Source of the DNA: Curvibacter sp. PAE-UM
GTDB lineage: Bacteria; Pseudomonadota; Gammaproteobacteria; Burkholderiales; Burkholderiaceae_C
NCBI RefSeq assembly: GCF_001432305.1
Contig: NZ_KQ483358.1
Span: 876,881 to 940,880, forward strand
Length of the DNA stretch: 64,000 nt
Direction of reading: 5' to 3'
Part shown: in pieces, positions 30,898 through 39,459 of the stretch
Layout: each line of letters opens with the position of its first letter
Position numbering within the stretch: position 1 is the first letter of the stretch
Notes under the pieces: model-generated
What the model was told of the DNA's origin: nothing
The model's input: the letters and a program-made list of their open reading frames with translations, nothing else
Databases searched by the model: none
Program-made: the position numbers and the translations under genes

Positions 30898-30904
30898 ATC
30901 CGCC
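30880..30904 (-). repeat. IS30-family right inverted repeat
   Basis: Complement of the left end; it includes the transposase stop codon (30895-30897). Confidence 0.8.
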
Positions 30905-31399
30905 CACCAAAGAAAAGGCGAGCCGGGTGCGTCGTCCCTCCGCTGCGCTCCGGGCATGCTGCGTTGCTCGGCCAGGACGGGAAGTGCAGAAACTCGCCCT
31001 GCGGGCTCAGACATCTGCACTTCTTTTTCCGCCCTTGCCTGTGCTACTCGCCTCCGCACACGGCAGTGGAAACCGACTCCGAATACCAAATGCCAAGACA
31101 ACAAGGACGCGCCATGGCGCGTCCTTGTGGGGTCCGGCTGTTGGTTCCCTGGCTGTCCGGACCCCCATGCCGTGTGGCAGGGCTGAGCAGCGCAGCAGCG
31201 GGCGGATCAGGGCGGGCGTTGTCTGAGCGCAGCGAGTTTAGCCCGACCCCGCCCGATGCGAGCAGCGCAAGGTACCCCGAAGGGGCCCTGACTTCGGCTC
31301 GCCTTTCTTTTGGGTACTTTGCTTTGGCGAAGCAAAGAAAAGTACCTCGCCCGCCGGGGCGAGACCCGGCTTGCAACGCACGCAACAAAACAAGGCAGA
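30905..31399. repeat. Long structured non-coding repeat region
   Basis: About 500 bases without a credible gene but with several dyads: GAAGTGCAGA/TCTGCACTTC followed by five T (30981-31028), CACACGGCA/TGCCGTGTG (31057-31065 with 31168-31176) enclosing GGGGTCCGG/CCGGACCCC (31129-31137 with 31157-31165), and a perfect 28-bp palindrome at 31101-31128. A hairpin TACTTTGCTTTG/CAAAGAAAAGTA (one mismatch) is at about 31315-31344. It resembles mosaic intergenic repeats I recall from Comamonadaceae. Confidence 0.65.
31101..31128. repeat. Perfect 28-bp palindrome
   Basis: Half-site ACAAGGACGCGCCA followed directly by its complement with no loop. It is nested inside longer-range inverted repeats and could extrude a cruciform or bind a dimeric protein. 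Confidence 0.85.
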
Positions 31400-31426
31400 A
31401 AAAGAAAAGCCCGCTCGAAAGCGGGC
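31400..31426 (-). terminator. Terminator of the argS-SPOR-dsbA operon
   Basis: Read on the minus strand: GCCCGCT-TTCG-AGCGGGC, then TTTTCTTTTT. It lies 26 bases past the dsbA stop. The very stable TTCG tetraloop and U-rich tail make it convincing. Confidence 0.88.
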
Positions 31427-31452
31427 CTCGGCAAGAGAAGGCGAGAGAAGGA

Positions 31453-32097
31453 TCAACGACCCTTGCGCACTTCCCCGACCAGATAGTCCACCACCTGCAG
31501 CGACCGCTCCATATTGCGCGTCAGCGTGCCGTCGGTGTAGAAACGGCCGGCCACGCCCATGGCGGGCACGCCTTCGACCTTGTAGGCGGCGGTCAGCTGG
31601 CCGGCGCGGGTGACCTTGGAGGCCACGGTGAAGGAGTTGAACTGCTCCATGAACTTGGTCTTGTCCACGCCCTGGCTGGAAATCCATTCGGCGATGACCT
31701 CCGGCTGTTCCAGGCGCTTGCGCTCGCCGTGGATGGCCTGGAAGACCTTGCCGTGGATCTTGTCGACCAGGCCCATGGCTTCCAGCGTGTAGTACAGGCG
31801 CTGCTGGCCCTGGTAGGCGCTGCTGAAGGCCACCGGCACGCGCCGGATCACCACGTCCTTGGGCGCGCGCTTGATCCAGGCTTCCAGTGCGGGCTCGAAG
31901 GCGTTGCAGTGCGGGCAGTTGTACCAGAAGAACTCGACCACCTCGATCTTGCCGCTGGGCGTTTCGATCGGGGCGGGTTTCTCCAGCGGCAGGTAGTCCT
32001 TGCCGGCGTCGAAACGCTGCTGGGCGAAGGCGGGCAGCACGGTGGCTCCGGCCAGGGCAGCGCCGCAGGCGCGGGAAAAGTCACGACGTTTCATCAT
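31453..32097 (-). CDS. dsbA: Thiol:disulfide interchange protein DsbA
   Basis: A 214-residue periplasmic thioredoxin-fold oxidase. The active site CPHC lies in FFWYNCPHCNAFEP (about residues 55-58) and the cis-Pro loop is EGVPAMGVAG. The signal peptide begins MMKRRDFSRACGAA, so it has a twin-arginine-like RRDF, then ends AFAQ. It introduces disulfides into exported proteins and needs DsbB. The start at 32097 is supported by GGAG 9 bases upstream; the open frame goes further. Third gene of the argS operon. Confidence 0.92.
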   Translation of the reverse strand: MMKRRDFSRACGAALAGATVLPAFAQQRFDAGKDYLPLEKPAPIETPSGKIEVVEFFWYNCPHCNAFEPALEAWIKRAPKDVVIRRVPVAFSSAYQGQQRLYYTLEAMGLVDKIHGKVFQAIHGERKRLEQPEVIAEWISSQGVDKTKFMEQFNSFTVASKVTRAGQLTAAYKVEGVPAMGVAGRFYTDGTLTRNMERSLQVVDYLVGEVRKGR

Positions 32098-32164
32098 TTG
32101 CGTTGGCTCCATGAAGATGCCGGGGTGGGACACGTCCCGGCGGTACAAGTTCCGTTCAGACGAA

Positions 32165-32758
32165 TCAGCGCTGCACGCGCACCAGGGCGGTCTCGTGGCC
32201 GGCGGCCTCGATCTGGCCCTTGACCTTCTCGGCTTCTTCCTTCTTGTCGTAGGGGCCGACGCGCACGCGGTAGATCTGGCGTCCCGCCTGCTCGCGTTCG
32301 GTGACCTTGGCTTCCACGCCGGTCAGCGAGAGCTTGGCGCGCTGGGCCTCGGCATCCTCGGGAGTGCGGAAGGCGCCGACCTGGATGAAATAGGCAAAAG
32401 GATCGGCAGCACCCGCCTTGGCCTTGGCCAGGTCGCCCAGCGGGTCGGCTGAGGGTTTGCTGTCGGCCTTGGCCGGCTGCTTGACGGCCGGTGCCGGTGT
32501 GGCGGGCCTGGCCGCGGCCTTGGGGGTCGAGGCGGCGGCAGCCGGCGGTTTGGTCTTGTTGTAGAGCGGGGCGTTCGGGTCCCAGTCCTTGTTGCGTTTT
32601 TCTTCGGCCGCGTCCTGGTCGGGGGTGCGGTTCTGCCCCTTGTTCAGGAAGGGCACCGGGGTCTTGGTCACGTAGAGGGCGACAACCAGCGCCACGGCCA
32701 GGCCGATGACGACGCCGATGATCAAGCCCAGGATGGTTCCGCCGCGTTGCTGTTTCAT
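32165..32758 (-). CDS. SPOR-domain membrane protein (FtsN-like)
   Basis: A 197-residue bitopic protein: short cytoplasmic start MKQQRGG, one membrane helix (ILGLIIGVVIGLAVALVVAL, residues 8-27), KTPVPFLNKG, an Ala/Pro/Lys-rich linker and a C-terminal SPOR domain beginning YFIQVGAFRTPEDAEAQRAK. SPOR domains bind denuded glycans at the septum. It stands between argS and dsbA, as in many betaproteobacteria, and is probably the FtsN counterpart, though this is an inference. Confidence 0.88.
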   Translation of the reverse strand: MKQQRGGTILGLIIGVVIGLAVALVVALYVTKTPVPFLNKGQNRTPDQDAAEEKRNKDWDPNAPLYNKTKPPAAAASTPKAAARPATPAPAVKQPAKADSKPSADPLGDLAKAKAGAADPFAYFIQVGAFRTPEDAEAQRAKLSLTGVEAKVTEREQAGRQIYRVRVGPYDKKEEAEKVKGQIEAAGHETALVRVQR

Positions 32759-32809
32759 GCCTTGCCTTTGTCTCGCCAATCTGGATGTCCGATACCGCAT
32801 CGCAGCCGG

Positions 32810-34495
32810 CTACATCTTCTCCGGTGCGCTCACGCCCAGCACCGCCAGGCCATTGTGCAGCACCTGCGCCGTGGCGGCCACCAGGGCCAGCCGTGCGCGC
32901 TTGAGTGCCTCGTCTTCCACCAGGATGCGCTCGGCATCATAGTAGCTGTGGTAGCTGGCGGCCAGCTCGCGCAGGTAGAAGGTCACGTCGTGCGGCGCGA
33001 AATCCTGCGCAGCGGCCGTGAGCATCTCGGGGTACCGGGAGAGCTGCAGCATCAGGCCCTGGGCGGCCGGGCTGTCCAGCAGCGCCAGGTCGGCGTCCTT
33101 GAGCGTGCTGCGGTGGCCGCCTTCCTTCTCGCGCCAGGCGTTGATCACCGAGCAGATGCGCGCATGGGCGTACTGCACGTAGTAGACCGGGTTCTCGTTG
33201 TTCTTCTGCACGGCCAGATCGACGTCGAAGGTGTATTCGGTGTCGGGTTTGCGGCTCAGCAGGAAGAAGCGCACGGCGTCCTTCGAGGTCCATTCGATCA
33301 GGTCGCGCAGCGTCACGTAGCTGCCCGCGCGTTTGGAGATCTTCACCTCCTGGCCGCCGCGCACCACGCGCACCATGGTGTGCAGCACGTAGTCGGGGAA
33401 ACCCTGCGGGATGCCCAGGCCCACGGCCTGCAGGCCGGCGCGCACGCGTGCGATGGTGCCGTGGTGGTCCGTGCCCTGGATGTTCACGACCTTCTCGAAG
33501 CCGCGCTCGAACTTGGTGATGTGGTAGGCCACGTCCGGCACGAAGTAGGTGTAGGTGCCGTCGCCCTTGCGCATGACACGGTCCTTGTCGTCGCCGTACT
33601 CGGTGGTCTTGAGCCACAGGGCGCCGTCCTGCTCGTAGGTCTTGCCGGCCTCGCGCAGCCGCTGCACGGCGGCGTCGACCTTGCCGCTGGTGTACAGGCT
33701 GGACTCGAGGTAGTAGTTGTCGAACTTCACCTCGAAGGCCTTGAGGTCCAGGTCCTGCTCATGGCGCAGGTAGGCCACGGCGAACAGACGCATGCCGTCC
33801 AGGTCGTTCACATCGCCGCTGCCGGTGAATTCGCGGTCATCCGACTTGACCGTCTTCTTCGCCATGAAATCCGCCGCAATGTCGGCGATGTAGTCGCCGT
33901 TGTAGGCCGCCTCCGGCCACTCGGCGTCGCCCGGCTTGAAACCCTTGGCGCGCAGCTGCACGCTGTTGGCCAGGGTGCCGATCTGCACGCCGGCGTCGTT
34001 GTAATAGAACTCGCGGCTGACCTCCCAGCCCTGGGTCTGGAAGAGGTTGCAGATGGCGTCGCCCAGGGCGCCCTGGCGGCCATGGCCCACGTGCAGCGGG
34101 CCGGTGGGGTTGGCCGAGACGAACTCGACCATCATGCGCCGGCCCTTGGCCGTCTGTTCACCGTAGTGCCGGCCCTGTGACAGCACCTCGCGCACCACCT
34201 GCTGCTTGGCAGCGGGCTTGAGGCGGATGTTGATGAAACCCGGGCCCGCGATCTCCACCGCCTCGACCCAGGTCGAGAAGGCCGGGGTGGCGAGCAGCGC
34301 GCTGCGCAAGCTCTCGGCCACCTGGCGCGGGGGCTGTTTCAGGGGTTTGGCCAGCTGCATGGCTGCCGTGGTGGCCAGGTCGCCGTGTTCGGCCACCTTG
34401 GGGGATTCAAAGGCCGCGCGCGCGCCGGCGCCGGGCAGCAACTGCTCCAGCACGATGCCGAGGGTCTGGAGCAGTTCGTTTTTGACAGTCAACAT
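32810..34495 (-). CDS. argS: Arginyl-tRNA synthetase
   Basis: A 561-residue class I synthetase. The HIGH motif is HVGHGR in [14 protein letters not shown] (about residues 130-143). The C-terminal DALR domain has [12 protein letters not shown] and [20 protein letters not shown]. The KMSKS counterpart is [12 protein letters not shown]. It is the first gene of a minus-strand operon with the SPOR gene and dsbA. Confidence 0.96.
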   Translation of the reverse strand: MLTVKNELLQTLGIVLEQLLPGAGARAAFESPKVAEHGDLATTAAMQLAKPLKQPPRQVAESLRSALLATPAFSTWVEAVEIAGPGFINIRLKPAAKQQVVREVLSQGRHYGEQTAKGRRMMVEFVSANPTGPLHVGHGRQGALGDAICNLFQTQGWEVSREFYYNDAGVQIGTLANSVQLRAKGFKPGDAEWPEAAYNGDYIADIAADFMAKKTVKSDDREFTGSGDVNDLDGMRLFAVAYLRHEQDLDLKAFEVKFDNYYLESSLYTSGKVDAAVQRLREAGKTYEQDGALWLKTTEYGDDKDRVMRKGDGTYTYFVPDVAYHITKFERGFEKVVNIQGTDHHGTIARVRAGLQAVGLGIPQGFPDYVLHTMVRVVRGGQEVKISKRAGSYVTLRDLIEWTSKDAVRFFLLSRKPDTEYTFDVDLAVQKNNENPVYYVQYAHARICSVINAWREKEGGHRSTLKDADLALLDSPAAQGLMLQLSRYPEMLTAAAQDFAPHDVTFYLRELAASYHSYYDAERILVEDEALKRARLALVAATAQVLHNGLAVLGVSAPEKM

Positions 34496-34651
34496 GGAGC
34501 CCGATTCTACTGACCGGGGCTGTACCGCCTGCTGGTGCGCTGCGCAGGCCGGGGTAACCGTTTGTCAGCAGATTTGCCGTCCGGACCGTTGTATGCTGGA
34601 ATCGGGCTGCGATTCACCCACCCCAACCGTTCATATCCTGGAGGAGACACC

Positions 34652-34960
34652 ATGAAGAAACTGCTTTCCCTGCTCGCCCTCGGCCTGTCCCTGAGCCTTG
34701 GCGTCGCGCACGCCGACGAAGAGAAGAAGGCCCCGACCGCCCAGCAGAACAAGATGGGCATGTGCAACAAGGAGGCCGGCGAGAAGAAGGGCGACGAGCG
34801 CAAGAAATTCATGAGCGAATGTCTCAAGGCCAAGCCGGCCGCCGCGACGGCCAAGGCCACGCCCCAGCAGGAGCGCATGAAGAAGTGCAACGCCGACGCC
34901 ACCGGCAAGACCGGCGACGATCGCAAGAAGTTCATGAGCCAGTGCCTGAGCAATAAATAA
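34652..34960 (+). CDS. PsiF-family periplasmic protein with two repeats
   Basis: A 102-residue exported protein. The signal peptide runs to VAHA (about residue 22). Two copies of a PsiF-type repeat follow: MCNKEAGEKKGDERKKFMSE and KCNADATGKTGDDRKKFMSQ, each with Cys-(x)n-Cys spacing. E. coli psiF is phosphate-starvation-induced and of unknown function. SD GGAGGAG precedes the ATG, and a terminator follows directly, so it is a single-gene unit. Confidence 0.9.
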   Translation: MKKLLSLLALGLSLSLGVAHADEEKKAPTAQQNKMGMCNKEAGEKKGDERKKFMSECLKAKPAAATAKATPQQERMKKCNADATGKTGDDRKKFMSQCLSNK

Positions 34961-34981
34961 GCACCAGCGCTTCTCGAAAAC

Positions 34982-35016
34982 AACCCCGCGTGGCGTACCG
35001 CTCGCGGGGTTTTTTC
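34982..35016 (+). terminator. Terminator after the PsiF-like gene
   Basis: A 9-bp stem AACCCCGCG/CGCGGGGTT with a 12-base loop, then a run of T. It sits between convergent psiF-like and LysR genes. Confidence 0.88.
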
Positions 35017-35041
35017 ATGGGCCGGGCGCCAGTCCGTAGCC

Positions 35042-35965
35042 TCAGCGGCGGACCTGCCAGAAGCCGGGCTGGCCGTAATGGTGCTTGAGAAAGTCCACCC
35101 ACAGCCGCACGCGCAGCGGCAGGTGCTTGCGCTGCGGGAACACCGCATAGATGCCGTTGGGCGGTGCGGCGTAGTCCTCCAGCACGGTCACCAGACGGCC
35201 CTCGGCGATCTCCTCTTCCACTTCCCAGGAGCTGCGCCAGGCGATGCCATGGCCAGCCAGGCACCAGTTGTGCAGCACCTGGCCGTCCGAGCAGTCCATG
35301 GGGCCGCTGGGGCGCAGGTGCATGACTTCCCGGACCCCCTCCTTGGGAACACTGAATGCCCACCCCCGGGTCTGTGAAGCATCGCTGGACAGCACCAGGC
35401 AGTCGAAACGGGTCAGATCCTGCGGTTGCGCGGGGGTGCCGTGGCGTTTGAGAAAGTCGGGGGTGGCCACGCACAGGCGCCGGTTGTCGGCCATACGCAC
35501 GCTGACCAGGGAGGAGTCCGGCATGTCGCCCACGCGCACCGCGCAGTCATAACCTTCGCCGGCAATGTCCACCACCCGGTCGCTGAGGTTCAGGGAGATG
35601 GTCACATCGGCATGCAGTTCGCGGAACTTCGGGATCAGGGGCGCCACATGGCGGCGGCCGAAACCCGCCGGCGCCGTGATCCGCAGGTGGCCGCTGGCCT
35701 TGACCCCGCCGGCCGAGACGCTGGCTTCGGCATTGGCCACGTCAGTGAGCAAGCGCTGGCAATCTTCCAGAAAGGCGCTGCCCTCGTGGGTCAGGCTGAT
35801 GCGTCGCGTGGTGCGCACCAGCAGTTTCACGCCCAGGCGCTCCTCCAGCGCGTCCAGTCGCCGGCCCATGATGGCGGGCGCCACGCCCTCGGCATGGGCG
35901 GCAGCGGTGAGGCTGCCGCGGGTGGCCACCGAGACGAAGGACTCCATTTGCTTGAGCTTGTCCAT
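35042..35965 (-). CDS. LysR-family transcriptional regulator
   Basis: A 307-residue LTTR. The N-terminal winged helix contains MESFVSVATRGSLTAAAHAE and RRLDALEERLGVKLLVRTTR, and the C-terminal half is the type-2 periplasmic-binding-like effector domain. It belongs to the large proteobacterial group around DsdC/AaeR-like regulators; the effector cannot be inferred. It is divergent from the diguanylate cyclase gene, with 94 bases between. Confidence 0.92.
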   Translation of the reverse strand: MDKLKQMESFVSVATRGSLTAAAHAEGVAPAIMGRRLDALEERLGVKLLVRTTRRISLTHEGSAFLEDCQRLLTDVANAEASVSAGGVKASGHLRITAPAGFGRRHVAPLIPKFRELHADVTISLNLSDRVVDIAGEGYDCAVRVGDMPDSSLVSVRMADNRRLCVATPDFLKRHGTPAQPQDLTRFDCLVLSSDASQTRGWAFSVPKEGVREVMHLRPSGPMDCSDGQVLHNWCLAGHGIAWRSSWEVEEEIAEGRLVTVLEDYAAPPNGIYAVFPQRKHLPLRVRLWVDFLKHHYGQPGFWQVRR

Positions 35966-36059
35966 CGGGCAATTATGTCTCTGCGTGGTTCTAATTGACG
36001 AAAAACAAGACGGATTTGTTCATTTTTGAGAAAATCCGGGCACAACTTCCCAGGCACCC

Positions 36060-37334
36060 GTGAACACCTCACCTGCCTCCATCTACCCCGAAAGCCTGCC
36101 CCGGCTGGAGGAAGAGGCCATCCAGACGCGCATGATGCGCGAGCTCTTCGCGCGCACGCGCGAATCGGCGCTGGTGGGTTTTCTGCCGGTTTTCCTGATT
36201 GTCTGGTCGCACTGGACGGCCCAGCCGCTCGGGCAGTTGCTGCTGTGGGCCGGCTGTGCCCTGCTGGTGCTTGCCTTTCGTGTCCTGCTGGCCCATGTTT
36301 TCCTGGCCTCCTTGCCGCAGACCCAGATCGGGCATGGGCGGCTGTGGTTCGGCCTGGAGTGGCTGGGTTCCGTCGGCCTGGCCGCGGTCTGGGTCGGCAG
36401 CATCACCATGGTGGGCACGGGCCAGGTCGATGCGCTGTTCTTCCTGCGCCTGATCTTCATCGTGGCCCTCGTCGCCTTCCTGCTGAGTGCGCTGGGCATC
36501 GAGATGCGGCTCTACGCCAGTTTCATGACCGCCATCGTCGCTGGCACCCTGTGGCAACTGCACCGGCACTACCCGGGTTTCGTCCAGGAGCTGCCGGTGG
36601 TCGACTGGGCCTTCGTGGTGTATGCGGTGATGCTGCTGGTGCGCAGCCGCGGCGAACACCGGCGCACGCGCGAGTGGGTGCGCGCGCGCCTGACCCAGCG
36701 CAAGCTGCTGGACCAACTGCACCAGAACATCCAGCAGGAACTGCAGATGCATGAGTTGCTGCGCAGCCGCACCCAGGAGCTGGAGGCCACCAACCGCAAG
36801 CTCGGCGAACTCGCCATCCGCGACAGCCTGACCGGCGCTTTCCGCCGCGGCCACATCGAGGCCGAGCTGCGGCGCCAGGTCAAGGCCTGGGAGCGCCAGC
36901 CCGAGGACTTCTCCATCCTCCTGCTGGACATCGATTTCTTCAAGCGCGTCAACGACGCGCATGGCCACGCCGTGGGCGACGAGGTGCTGCGGCGCCTGGC
37001 GACGCGGGCCCAGGAAACGCTGCGCGGCAGCGACATCTTTGGCCGCTGGGGCGGGGAGGAGTTCATCGTGCTGCTGCCGGCCACGCCCCTGTCGCAGGCC
37101 GTGGAGGCCGGTGAACGCGTGCGCCTGGCCATCGCCGGCCTGGAGTTCACGGGCGAGGGCGGGCGCCGCTTTGGCATCACGGTTTCGGTCGGGGTGGCCC
37201 AACTGGCGCCCGGCGAAACGGCCGACACCCTGACCGAGCGCGCCGACAAGGCGCTCTACGCCGCCAAGAGCGCCGGGCGCAACCGCGTGCTGGCCTATGA
37301 GCCCGGGCAGACCCAGTTCAGCCACCTGGGGTGA
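36060..37334 (+). CDS. Membrane diguanylate cyclase
   Basis: A 424-residue protein with a GTG start. About six membrane helices lie in residues 35-210, then a short coiled-coil (about 215-255, with QEELE-type heptads) and a GGDEF domain. The active site is GGEEF in FGRWGGEEFIVLLP, and RGSD five residues upstream is a canonical RxxD inhibitory site, so it should be a feedback-regulated c-di-GMP synthase. The membrane part is unlike named sensors such as MASE1, and the input signal is unknown. Confidence 0.92.
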   Translation: MNTSPASIYPESLPRLEEEAIQTRMMRELFARTRESALVGFLPVFLIVWSHWTAQPLGQLLLWAGCALLVLAFRVLLAHVFLASLPQTQIGHGRLWFGLEWLGSVGLAAVWVGSITMVGTGQVDALFFLRLIFIVALVAFLLSALGIEMRLYASFMTAIVAGTLWQLHRHYPGFVQELPVVDWAFVVYAVMLLVRSRGEHRRTREWVRARLTQRKLLDQLHQNIQQELQMHELLRSRTQELEATNRKLGELAIRDSLTGAFRRGHIEAELRRQVKAWERQPEDFSILLLDIDFFKRVNDAHGHAVGDEVLRRLATRAQETLRGSDIFGRWGGEEFIVLLPATPLSQAVEAGERVRLAIAGLEFTGEGGRRFGITVSVGVAQLAPGETADTLTERADKALYAAKSAGRNRVLAYEPGQTQFSHLG

Positions 37335-37416
37335 AGGCCGCGTTAAGGGCCGGCTAACAGGGCCTTGTCGAAAAGCAAATTGCCGGCGGCAGCCGGCCGG
37401 CGCATGATCTGCGCCC

Positions 37417-38286
37417 ATGAACACCCCCGCTTCCACCCCCACCCTGGCGCTGGACACCCTGCGCGACTGGATCGGCCGCAGCGAATCCCGCGAGGACCAA
37501 CTCAGCGCCACTCCGGTGGCCGCCCTCTCGGCCACGCTGGACCGCGAGGATCCGGTCCCCGTGCCCGGCACCGCGCTGCCGCCCTTGTGGCACTGGCTCT
37601 ACTTCACGCCGCTGACGCGCCACAGCGAGATCGGCGAGGACGGCCACGCCAAACGCGGCGGTTTCCTGCCGCCGGTACCGCTGCCGCGGCGCATGTGGGC
37701 CGGCGGGCGGCTGGATTTCCTGCAGCCGCTGCGCGTGGGCGAGCGCGTGACCCGCGTGTCGACGATCAAGGACGTGACGGTGAAGGAGGGCCGCAGCGGA
37801 TCGCTGGTCTTCGTCTGCGTACGCCATGAATTCAGCAACGCCCAGGGCCTGGCGCTGAGCGAAGAGCACGACATCGTCTACCGCGACGCACCGGCGCCCG
37901 GTGCACCGCAGCCGGCCCCCACGCCCGCGCCGCGCGACGAGCAGTTCAGCCGCGAGATCGTGCCCGACCCGGTGCTGCTGTTCCGCTACTCGGCGCTCAC
38001 CTTCAATGGCCACCGCATCCACTACGACCGCAGCTATGTCACGGGTGTGGAGGGTTACCCCGGTCTCATCGTGCACGGGCCGCTGATCGCCACGCTGTTG
38101 ACGGACCTGCTGCGCCGGAATCTGCCGGACGCCAAGGTGCAGCGCTTCAGCTTCAAGGCCGTGCGTCCGACCTTCGACATCCATCCTTTCACGGTCTGCG
38201 GCAAACGCGAGGGCCAGACGGTCACGCTCTGGGGCCGTGACCACGAGGGCTGGCTCACCATGCTGGCCACGGCCGAGATCGCATAA
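37417..38286 (+). CDS. MaoC-like double-hotdog dehydratase (mesaconyl-C4-CoA or itaconyl-CoA hydratase type)
   Basis: A 289-residue protein with an N-terminal FAS1-type dehydratase hotdog (LPPLWHWLYFTPLTRHSEIG, RMWAGGRLDFLQPLRVGERV) and a C-terminal MaoC hotdog. The catalytic segment is SALTFNGHRIHYDRSYV (Asn, His), then GLIVHGPLIATLL. This layout is that of mesaconyl-C4-CoA hydratase and itaconyl-CoA hydratase. It is the first gene of a five-gene operon with an acyl-CoA dehydrogenase, CoA-transferase, MmgE/PrpD and a Bug receptor. The precise acyl-CoA is unproven. Confidence 0.85.
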   Translation: MNTPASTPTLALDTLRDWIGRSESREDQLSATPVAALSATLDREDPVPVPGTALPPLWHWLYFTPLTRHSEIGEDGHAKRGGFLPPVPLPRRMWAGGRLDFLQPLRVGERVTRVSTIKDVTVKEGRSGSLVFVCVRHEFSNAQGLALSEEHDIVYRDAPAPGAPQPAPTPAPRDEQFSREIVPDPVLLFRYSALTFNGHRIHYDRSYVTGVEGYPGLIVHGPLIATLLTDLLRRNLPDAKVQRFSFKAVRPTFDIHPFTVCGKREGQTVTLWGRDHEGWLTMLATAEIA

Positions 38287-38301
38287 GGAACACGTTTCGA
38301 T

Positions 38302-39459
38302 ATGAACAAGACCGACCAATACCAGGACATCCGCGACGCCGTGCGTGGCCTCTGTGCCCAGTTTCCCGACGAATACCACCGCAAGATCGACGCGGCACGC
38401 ACCTACCCCGAGGAGTTCGTCGATGCCCTGACCAAAGCCGGCTGGCTGGGCGCGCTGATCCCGCAGGAATACGGCGGCTCCGGCCTGGGCCTGACCGAGG
38501 CCTCGGTCATCATGGAAGAGATCAACCGCAGCGGCGGCAACGCCGGCGCCTGCCACGGCCAGATGTACAACATGGGCACGCTCTTGCGCCATGGCTCCAA
38601 AGAGCAGAAGGAGCTCTACCTGCCCAAGATCGCGTCCGGCGAGTGGCGCCTGCAGTCCATGGGCGTGACCGAGCCCACCACCGGCACCGACACCACCAAG
38701 ATCAAGACCTCGGCTATCAAGAAGGGCGACCGTTACGTGGTCAACGGCCAGAAGGTCTGGATCTCGCGTGTGCAGCACTCGGACTTCATGATCCTGCTGG
38801 CGCGCACCACACCCCTGGCCGAGGTGAAGAAAAAATCCGAGGGCATGTCCATCTTCATGGTGGATCTGCGCCAGGCCGAGAAGTCCGGCCTGACCGTGCG
38901 CCCCATCCCCAACATGGTCAACCACGAGACCAACGAGCTCTTCTTCGAGAACCTGGAGATCCCGGCCGAGAACCTGATCGGCCAGGAAGGCCAGGGTTTC
39001 AAGTACATCCTCGACGGCCTGAACGCCGAGCGCACGCTCATTGCCGCCGAGTGCATCGGCGACGGTTACTGGTTCGTGGACCGCGTGACGAAATACGTGA
39101 AGGACCGCGTGGTCTTCGGTCGCCCCACCGGCCAGAACCAGGGCGTGCAGTTCCCCATTGCCGAGAGCTACATCGAGGTGGAGGCTGCCAACCTCATGCG
39201 CTGGAAGGCCTGCGAGCTGTTCGACGCGCACCAGCCCTGCGGTGCCGAGGCGAACATGGCCAAGTACCTGGCGGCCAAGGCCTCGTGGGAAGCCGCCAAC
39301 GTCTGCCTGCAGATGCACGGCGGCTTCGGCTTCGCCTGCGAATACGACATCGAGCGCAAGTTCCGCGAGACGCGCCTGTACCAGGTGGCGCCGATCTCCA
39401 CCAACCTGATCTTTTCCTACGTGGCCGAGCACCTGCTGGGCCTGCCGAGGAGTTTCTGA
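38302..39459 (+). CDS. Acyl-CoA dehydrogenase
   Basis: A 385-residue FAD enzyme: LGALIPQEYGGSGLGLTEAS, QSMGVTEPTTGTD, then QMHGGFGFACEYDIERKFR near the C-terminus. The MCAD-type catalytic Glu segment (IYEGT) is replaced by QVAPIS, while NAERTLIAAE provides a Glu where isovaleryl-CoA dehydrogenase has its base. The gene overlaps the CoA-transferase start by one base, so they are coupled. The substrate may be a branched or dicarboxylic acyl-CoA, by inference. Confidence 0.9.
   Translation: MNKTDQYQDIRDAVRGLCAQFPDEYHRKIDAARTYPEEFVDALTKAGWLGALIPQEYGGSGLGLTEASVIMEEINRSGGNAGACHGQMYNMGTLLRHGSKEQKELYLPKIASGEWRLQSMGVTEPTTGTDTTKIKTSAIKKGDRYVVNGQKVWISRVQHSDFMILLARTTPLAEVKKKSEGMSIFMVDLRQAEKSGLTVRPIPNMVNHETNELFFENLEIPAENLIGQEGQGFKYILDGLNAERTLIAAECIGDGYWFVDRVTKYVKDRVVFGRPTGQNQGVQFPIAESYIEVEAANLMRWKACELFDAHQPCGAEANMAKYLAAKASWEAANVCLQMHGGFGFACEYDIERKFRETRLYQVAPISTNLIFSYVAEHLLGLPRSF

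Larger units (their letters stand above)
29778..30904 (+). mobile_element. IS30-family insertion sequence, apparently complete
   Basis: About 1.13 kb bounded by 25-bp imperfect inverted repeats: the left end starts GGCGGATTCAAAG (29778-29802) and the right end is its complement at 30880-30904. The first 12 bases and the last 8 agree, with a few mismatches between. CAC occurs directly outside both ends (29775-29777 and 30905-30907), a likely 3-bp target duplication. Removing the IS and one CAC rejoins a continuous A-rich sequence next to the hairpin. The transposase is intact. Confidence 0.88.
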
